A DNA stretch of 64,000 bases from Topomyia yanbarensis. Lineage: Eukaryota; Arthropoda; Insecta; Diptera; Culicidae. The translations under genes and the position numbers were made by a program. A model generated the notes under the pieces. It searched no databases. It saw only the letters and a program-made list of their open reading frames with translations, and had not been told where the DNA came from. Numbering within the stretch: the first letter of the stretch is position 1; every line of letters starts with the position of its first letter. Where the stretch lies: the NCBI RefSeq assembly GCF_030247195.1, contig NC_080672.1:90049113-90113112 (forward strand), read 5' to 3'. This document shows positions 57,468 through 64,000 of this stretch, piece by piece.

Positions 57468-58189
57468 TTTCTTTTGTGAATTTTATATCCACTCAAGCTT
57501 CTTTTTTAGCAACGGCTAATTGTCGTTTGACACCTTCCAGGTAGCTGTTTAAAGTGTGTGTTGGCGTTCGTTCCATCATTGTAGTATTTAGCAATAGTGT
57601 GGCTGAGTAATAATTCTGAAACTGTGTCCGAATTTTGACCTTTAGTCACGCATGTCCTTTTTGTAACATTTGTTGCACCCAGACTTCCCATGAACATCGA
57701 CAAGTTTGTACCTGTGTACACGCGTGCACGCGTTCAACTTCAAACATGTTTCGTCTCGATGTACAGCTTCGCCTCGAACATCGTACGTACAACGGGTGCG
57801 TACGCAAGAACGATTCGCACAAGGAAAAAAGAGTCAATGCTAGTGACGATGAGAGTGAGAAAGACAAAACTGGTACCACGAACCTATGTGTACGCACACC
57901 GTGTAGGTACATGGGATTCGGATGAGCAGGCGAACATGTGCACGTGTTTTACGAAACAGCGTTTTTTAGTTTGTACACGAAGTGGGGGTTTAACATGAGC
58001 ACATAACCAGAGCGAATATTGTGTACGATGTTCATTTAGGTAGAATAGTTGCACCCAGTTGGGCAGAGCTCAAATTTTTGGGGTGCCAGTACAACTTGCA
58101 TCCGTTTCGCACGCTCTTCATCCTGCTGAGCAGTGTGGCCACTTTTTGAAATTTATTTTAAATCTTAATAAACCAAAGTGATTTTTAAT
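57468..58189. other. No gene recognised; GTAC-rich stretch
   Basis: The 57690-57990 part is rich in GTAC, ACGTAC and TACGC words. Three overlapping open frames (70-102 codons) occur on both strands, which is expected from such composition, so none is called. Confidence 0.35.
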
Positions 58190-58720
58190 TTTCATGTTTT
58201 TAATTTCTATGTTCGACTCAGCTTGACGAGATCGGAAAAAGGTTTTATGTGTGTTTCTGTTCATGTGTGTATGTTTCTGTTTCCCAACTGGACTGATTTG
58301 TTCAAATTTAGTCTCAAATAAAACGTACAACCTTCCAATCGGCTGCTATTTAATTATTTTATTGATCGAATTTTCGGTTCCGGATTCACGGGTTGAAAAG
58401 TGCGTTAACACACCAAACCCCAAATAAACTGGAACCACCATGATGGCCAAATGATAAAATATGTAATAAAATGTATGCAACATTACTCGGATTTGCGGGT
58501 CTAGATCACTAGTGACCAATCGAAAGAACTTTGACAACATTGGCCACCTGTGATCGTTTTTGATACCCCCGGGGAACATGCCAAATTCCTAAGTTAATGT
58601 CCCATCGATTTCTCAGCGAATCCTTTACCGATTTTTACAGACTTGATCAAATTAAAGATATGACACTTCCATTAACTCCTGTCGAAATTTATTCAGATCT
58701 AACTTTTGGTTCCTGAGTAA
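58190..58720 (-). repeat. CCACCTAG-family fragment
   Basis: Plus-strand order: GACTCAGCTTGACGAGATCGG, TGTGTATGTTTCTGT, TTTAGTCTCAAATAAAACG, CAACCTTCCAATCGGCTGCT, TTTTCGGTTCCGGATTCACG, then units with ATTTCTCAGCGAATCC. The terminal hairpin is missing. Confidence 0.65.
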
Positions 58721-59334
58721 TTGGTTGGTTAGAACGGTCATACAAGAATCTCGGAGAAGTTTTTGCCTTTATGATTGCGTATCTACAGGAATAGATTGTT
58801 CAGTGATCAATGCACCTATAAGTGATACTCTATATACGATACGATACGATAGTTTATTTTCTGAACTAATTCGGATACAGAATTTGTGTCTTCGGCAAAG
58901 TTGTAGCAAATATTACTGCAAATGAAATTGCTGAAGAGATGATATATCCAACTTTAATAGTGTTCAAGTTATGGAGCCTTTTGTAAGGAGGACCACTTAA
59001 AATCGGTTTTTCCATGATATTTATTTTAGCCATTCCCGTATGTTCTTGGAATATTTTACAAAATTGTTTGCGGTATTGAAACACATATTCAACTTCCTAT
59101 TTGTTGGAATTAAAAATATATTTCTAATTTTGCGATATTTTATAGGCAATTTCCACCTTAAATCACTCATTAAGGAGCAAACAACATCATAAGATACTGA
59201 AAGTACTAGCTGTTTACTTTCATATAGTGGCTGAATAGTTTGTCGAACCGAATCTCCCTGAGTGTTATGTTCAAAACAAAACGCCATCGCAGTGGTATAA
59301 GTGGAACATTCTAGCGCACTATGAAAAGCAACGT
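58721..59334. other. No gene recognised
   Basis: AT-rich, short frames only. Confidence 0.35.
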
Positions 59335-59570
59335 ACAAATGCTCGAGCCCTTTGTGATGATACACGCGATCGCGAAGTCCCTGCGTCTGCATATACCTGA
59401 ACCGTACAGTGAATATCACATTCAGAATCACGACCCGCTACAATTGGATTAAAGCAGTGTTTTAGTGTGCGCCATTTCCTGTCGCGTCTGCAATTGTAGT
59501 GTGTGATTCTGACGGGGAGCCCTTCCGAGAACCTAGCTCTACAGCTCCAGTAGGACAACTTTCGAAAAAT
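59335..59570 (-). repeat. Dispersed repeat with 50-bp insertion
   Basis: Matches 54455-54660 but carries an extra 50 bp (59447-59496) at a CAATTG that is duplicated on both sides (59441-59446 and 59491-59496). The insert begins GGATTAAAGCAGTGTTTT, which recalls the reversed 5' end of the CCACCTAG family. Confidence 0.65.
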
Positions 59571-60071
59571 AAAATCAGAGCGGAGGTGTACAATTCTTCG
59601 TTGCACGATGCGCTCTGTCAAAGCACGGCGTACTTTGATCCTAGCCAAGAAAACTCGAGCAACACATCACGTCAACCCTATGAAACAAGAGAAATAAATT
59701 TCAAGCGTGCGAAGTAATGGTCGTTCACAAAACGTTGAGGCTCGTGTTATTTCCAATTATCTAAATCACATGTGACGCCCATGGTACGTATCCGATTTTC
59801 CGAACCTTTTCCACGCTTCAAATATCTCGATTACTTGCTTTTAGCTTTCAAGTTGAGATTACCGTCCAGTGTTGTTCCATTTGTCAACCACCCACCAAAC
59901 GATCTGCCCGTTTCTTGCGATTCGTTATCCATTAAGAAGCGATAAAACTTCAATCACCTTGAAGAATCAATTTCATCACTTCGCACAGTCCCTCGACCAT
60001 CGCCATAACCGACCGCTTCAAAGTGCGAAGAGTTGCGATAAAGCAAGACACAAAAAAAATCACGTCTTGCG
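59571..60071. other. No gene recognised
   Basis: Start of a repeat-poor, GC-balanced island. No supported gene. Confidence 0.35.
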
Positions 60072-60113
60072 GTGACATCCTGTCGCTTGGCTCTTGGCGT
60101 GAAATCAGGACCC

Positions 60114-60260
60114 ATGCTGCGGCCGTCCGGCTCTCAGTTCTCGATTCTCGCCCGGGCTAGTTCGTGTGTGGTTCTGTGGTTGGCAGTTTTCTTACTGCAT
60201 TTTCTGCCGCCTGTTCGCTGCGGATTCCGGCCGAACCATGAAATTACCATGCGGCGATGA
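60114..60260 (+). CDS. Possible short secretory-leader ORF (48 aa), weak
   Basis: From an ATG at 60114 the frame reads MLRPSGSQFSILARASS, then CVVLWLAVFLLHFLPPV and RCGFRPNHEITMRR before a TGA at 60258. A basic N-region, a 17-residue hydrophobic core and a small residue before RCG give the look of a signal peptide or first exon of a secreted/membrane protein. The setting is repeat-poor. Against it: no clear Kozak context, no convincing splice donor before the stop, and the ORF is very short. It is recorded as a candidate only. Confidence 0.2.
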   Translation: MLRPSGSQFSILARASSCVVLWLAVFLLHFLPPVRCGFRPNHEITMRR

Positions 60261-61700
60261 CGCAGTAGGCAGGCAGTAGTTGGTTACAGCACTGCACCAT
60301 CCCCGACAATTAACCCAAGTGTGGTTTAAGATGGTGCTGATCGTTCCTACTTATGGACCGCGAAAATATTGTTGCTTTGCGGTTGGAAGAAAAAGCAGCT
60401 TATGCTGATCCGTGCTGGACTCAGTTTATTACATGCTTTATCTGCTGGTGGTATCAACGCAGAACACCCGGCGAAGCAATCGAGCATGTAATTTAATAAG
60501 ATTCGTCTTTGATTCATTTTCGTGGCAAAACTGCTGTCCCTGTGAGGAAAGGAAAAGACGTTTAATGTTTGAAGCCATAACGAAGCTCGGCGGGAAAAGA
60601 AAATTCGAAAGTGTTTCATGAAGCGGCTAACGAATTCTACCTCGTGTTATCATCGCTCGAAACCGCAACGAAAGGCTGTTCCAGCCGAAATGCGTTTGGT
60701 TGTACGTACAAAATATAGACCGTTCAAGTGATGCCAGAGACAAGGTTAGCTGCGACTTTACGCAAGTTGGGGAATGAATTGTTCTTTTTGTGTATTATGA
60801 CTTACAAAATTTGACCCATTGCATTAGCAAAAGGCTATAGTCTTATAATCCACTGGTTATATAATAGAGCGATTTTAAATACAGTAAAATGGAAGCACTA
60901 TCCATGTATTTATCCTGTACATTAAGAATCGGCTCTTAATTTTGTCGAAATCGAATACCTTTTTTCTAGGATTTTAGTATACATACTTTAATAATTGTAT
61001 ATCTGTAATCAGAAGAAACAAATTGGTCTACAAATTGTCTGCTTCGTTTATAACCTCATAACATCAATCTGACTTCGTGAAATTCAAAAAAGGTACTCAG
61101 TCGTCTCTGACAACACTAGCGTCTAGTAACCACTGCCGCCACCACTGCCGCTACTGAAGCAACCCAAAAAACGAGTCGAACGAACGCCGCGAAGGAGAAT
61201 GTGATTATATGATAATTATTAGAGCAGGTGAATCCGTTTTAGCTTAATCATTCCGTTTTTTGTTGTGGTTTCTGTGTGGTGTGTTCGCTTCTCAGTTTGG
61301 TACAAAAAAAGCCAAAATTACCATACCGAGGCGGATAAGTCCGTGCGAACTGAAACGAAGCGGGACGAAAGTCCACGCTCACAGTTCCGCAGCCGGAATA
61401 TTCATTCAACAGAACCACAAAAGTGCGTGACCAACAATTGAACCCCCGATCGGGCCGAGAGGAAGTTTGAATGCACTTTTGGCTTTTGCAACGCCACAAG
61501 CGCATTCGCTAACAACGCGCCTTGAACTCTGCGGGTCGTGGGATTATCTCGCAAATCTTACAAGTTCCCTGTCGGGGAACGTGAGCGATCGAGTACCATC
61601 TGCTCCCCGGGGCGATTGTTTCCCTTTTTGTGCGGAACTACTGCTGCGTAATTACATTTCGCAGTAAATTGTGGGTCTAGCCCCAGCTGGCTGCTGGCTG
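60261..61700. other. Repeat-poor GC-richer island
   Basis: No element seen elsewhere in the window. It contains a CCGCCACCACTGCCGCTAC stretch at 61137-61155 and a GC-rich part at 61300-61680. This is the stretch most likely to be host single-copy DNA (5' UTR, exon or enhancer), but I cannot define a feature in it. Confidence 0.35.
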
Positions 61701-62930
61701 GTGTGAGGAATCAGGTTGAACTTTCAAATGGTAGGTCAGATTTCGTTTCCGTTGATTTAGCACTACTACCTGTAACTGTATGTTATGTCCATTAGGCAAA
61801 AAAAATGAAAGACAAGAGTTTATCCTAGTTCTAATTGTAAAATTTACTACTTGACAATTAAGTAAAACGTTTTGAGACGTATCACAGTTACCTGGACTGT
61901 AGAACAAATGGATGCATATTTTTCATACACTGATGGCTTGCGGCTGAGGTAACCGGTCCTGGAGTAAACATAGCCAATACTATTTTATGCGGAAGTACAG
62001 ACGTCACAATCTCTTTACATCAGCATAGCTACAGACACAAGAATTTATGCATTTTTAGGCATAGGCAAGCGGCTCAAGCATGGAAATCAATTGCCTGTTG
62101 ATCCAAATTCACTTGGAAATGAATTCAATTGCTACAGCAGTTAACTTAAAAGTACGGTGAAGCTTTTATGGGTACCTGGGCACTGGAGAATTGAAGGTAT
62201 TAGAAAGCAGATATAGTAGCAAGTTATGTATCATTGAAATTAATCCTAAGACTAGAATATCTAAGAATGATTTAAATATTTTCAACGGCTTAGCAACGAG
62301 GCGCTGGCCATGTGAATAATACATTAAGCAGCTAGGCAGGATAGAAAATAATATCCGGTGTTTCTGTAACTTAGAAAAATAAAACTCACTTCACATCGAA
62401 TCACTCAAATTAGAGACATAATACCTTGATGTGGTTTACAACAAAAATGGGCCAGTCGCGGTAGATAATAGTACTGTTCGCAGTGAAAAATATACCCAAC
62501 AAGGAAAAAGCTTTTTTGTATTTCTATAAATTGCTGAGCAGATGAAGTAAACAGAAAAACAGATAATTTTAGTGCAGAAAACTTTTATAATTTCTGTTAC
62601 AAAAGTTAGTGCAAAGAAACGGAGTCATCACGAAATCTCACATGCTTCATGAATTCACGAACGACATCACAATCAGTAGCGTTGATCGCAGAGTAGTGCA
62701 AGGAGCATTTCTACATTTTCAAAAAGAAGCTTCTAGAAATGAATTGAATGTCAGCTCTATTACGACAAATTAGGTTTAGGCAGTGTCGATCCAAAATCGA
62801 GCATCTGGGAAACTGATTTGTAAAAAATAGCGGATTGCTTTCCCGCTATAGATCATTAAAATGTGAGCTTAAAAGAAGTAACAACCAGATAGTTTTCGAG
62901 CATTATTAAACTGAAATACCGACTTAATCT
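61701..62930. other. No gene recognised
   Basis: AT-rich sequence without supported features. Confidence 0.35.
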
Positions 62931-62980
62931 ACCTAGCAGTAAGATGAGACATTTCTTACACACATCATTATTCATTAGAT
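62931..62980 (+). repeat. CCACCTA-type repeat end (ATGAGACATTTCTTA subfamily)
   Basis: CTTAATCTACCTAGCAGTAA, then GATGAGACATTTCTTACACA. Third member of the module at 14438 and 49266. Confidence 0.55.
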
Positions 62981-63059
62981 TGCAGAACTCATACAAAGTA
63001 TGTACTCTACTAGAGCAGTGATGAACGCAGCTTTTAGTTAAGCACTAACAAAATCTCGA

Positions 63060-64000
63060 ATAAACTGAATAAAGTATAGAAAATCAATAAAACAAATGAA
63101 ATTAAAAACAAATAAAAGAGAAAAAAGTTGTCTATTTATTAAATTAATTATGATTAAGTGATGATAAGTTAAATAAATGATCCTAGTTCGGCTCATAAAA
63201 GGTAAAACTAGAAAATCGATTCAACTTAACAAAAAGGATTAAATGAATAAAAAAACACTATGCAGAATTAAGAATATAAATAAAATGAAAAAGTGGAATA
63301 AAATGCATGAATTAGAAAATAATAATAAAATAAATTAAATGAATAAAGTCAGTATAGTGAATAAAATGTATTTAATAAATTTAATAATTTGATCTCATTT
63401 AATTCATTGAATAAATATAATGAATTAAATAATTTTATAGAATTAATAATTCCATCAAAAGTTAAATAAATTAAATAATTCAAGTTAAATAAATTAAATA
63501 ATTCAAATTAACCAAATTAAATCAATCCATTAAATTAAATAAATTAATTTTATGAATGAAAGGAACACAATTAAAAAAATTTACCAAATGCATATGATTA
63601 TTAAAATTAATAACATGAACAACATGAATGAAATAAATAATAAAATGAGCTGTGGAAGGATGAAATGAATAAAATAAAAAAAAAACAAAAAAATACGAAA
63701 TTGATGAAATGAATAAAATTAATATATTGCAATAAATCAATTCAACAAATTAAATGAATTAAATTAATTACAGTCATTATATTCATAAAAAATATCAAAT
63801 AAAATAAAAAATAGCAATAGAATCAATAGAATGAATAAAATGGAGATATAGATAGTGATATAATGAATAAGAAGAAGAAAATATAAACAGAACAAATTAT
63901 TAAAACTAAAAGCAAACAAAACTTTTTAAGAAAGTTATAGGATTAAAGGAATAATAAATCAATTTAGTCCAAATAATAATTTAGATGAAATGATTAAAAT
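63060..64000. repeat. AT-only low-complexity tract (AATAAATGAAT-like)
   Basis: Dominated by irregular AAT, AATAAA, TTAAAT and ATGAAT words, almost free of G and C runs. It looks like a degenerate microsatellite. It continues beyond the window. Confidence 0.8.

Noticed and set aside
57646..57998. Three overlapping frames of 70-102 codons
   Set aside because: They overlap on both strands in a GTAC-rich stretch; no domain, no start context.

Overview
The window looks like repeat-rich, non-genic DNA from a mosquito genome, most likely Aedes. The basis is the AT-rich composition with long interspersed repeats, an I-clade (MosquI-like) non-LTR retrotransposon, TA-flanked MITEs, IS630/Tc1/mariner transposase relics and a gag-like retrotransposon ORF1 relic of a type I associate with mosquitoes. 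The species call is inference. I find no host exon that I can support with confidence; the window could be intergenic or lie inside a large intron.

Layout. 1-4.5 kb: MITE-like DNA, a frameshifted gag-like relic and a large inverted-repeat element. 4.5-9.5 kb: mostly unrecognised AT-rich DNA with a hairpin, a small MITE and dispersed repeats. 10-11.4 kb: a decayed non-LTR ORF1 with a zinc knuckle. 12.1-12.4 kb: a tandemly duplicated TATA + Inr core promoter, followed by a small MITE. 14.4-18.6 kb: fragments of a composite dispersed repeat (called here the CCACCTAG family). 18.6-19.1 kb: an internally deleted transposase relic. 20.9-21.2 kb: a hairpin and a tRNA-like Pol III head. 22.6-24.8 kb: a transposase helix-turn-helix fragment running into a tandem array of about 465-bp units. 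24.8-29.2 kb: nothing recognised.

The centrepiece is 29.27-37.79 kb. It is a full-length I-clade LINE with two intact overlapping reading frames, a 3' AATAAA and an A tail. A CCACCTAG-family block of about 2.3 kb sits in that tail. A perfect 12-bp target-site duplication brackets LINE plus block, which orders the events as LINE first and block second. Next come a 17-bp satellite (38.66-39.81 kb), inverted CCACCTAG copies (42.5-43.7 and 49.3-50.6 kb), a second ~465-bp array (47.1-48.9 kb) and two copies of a MITE family with CCCGATCAGAA ends and 2-bp target duplications, one inserted in each of these repeat types.

52-54.7 kb: an IS630/mariner transposase relic and a third ~465-bp array in reverse orientation. 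55-57.5 kb: hairpin and TIR elements. 59.6-61.7 kb: a more GC-rich, repeat-poor island, the likeliest place for host exons or regulatory DNA. 63-64 kb: AT-only low-complexity DNA. The only plausibly functional protein-coding unit is the LINE. Its ORF1 (RNA chaperone) and ORF2 (endonuclease/RT/RNase H) would together support target-primed reverse transcription.
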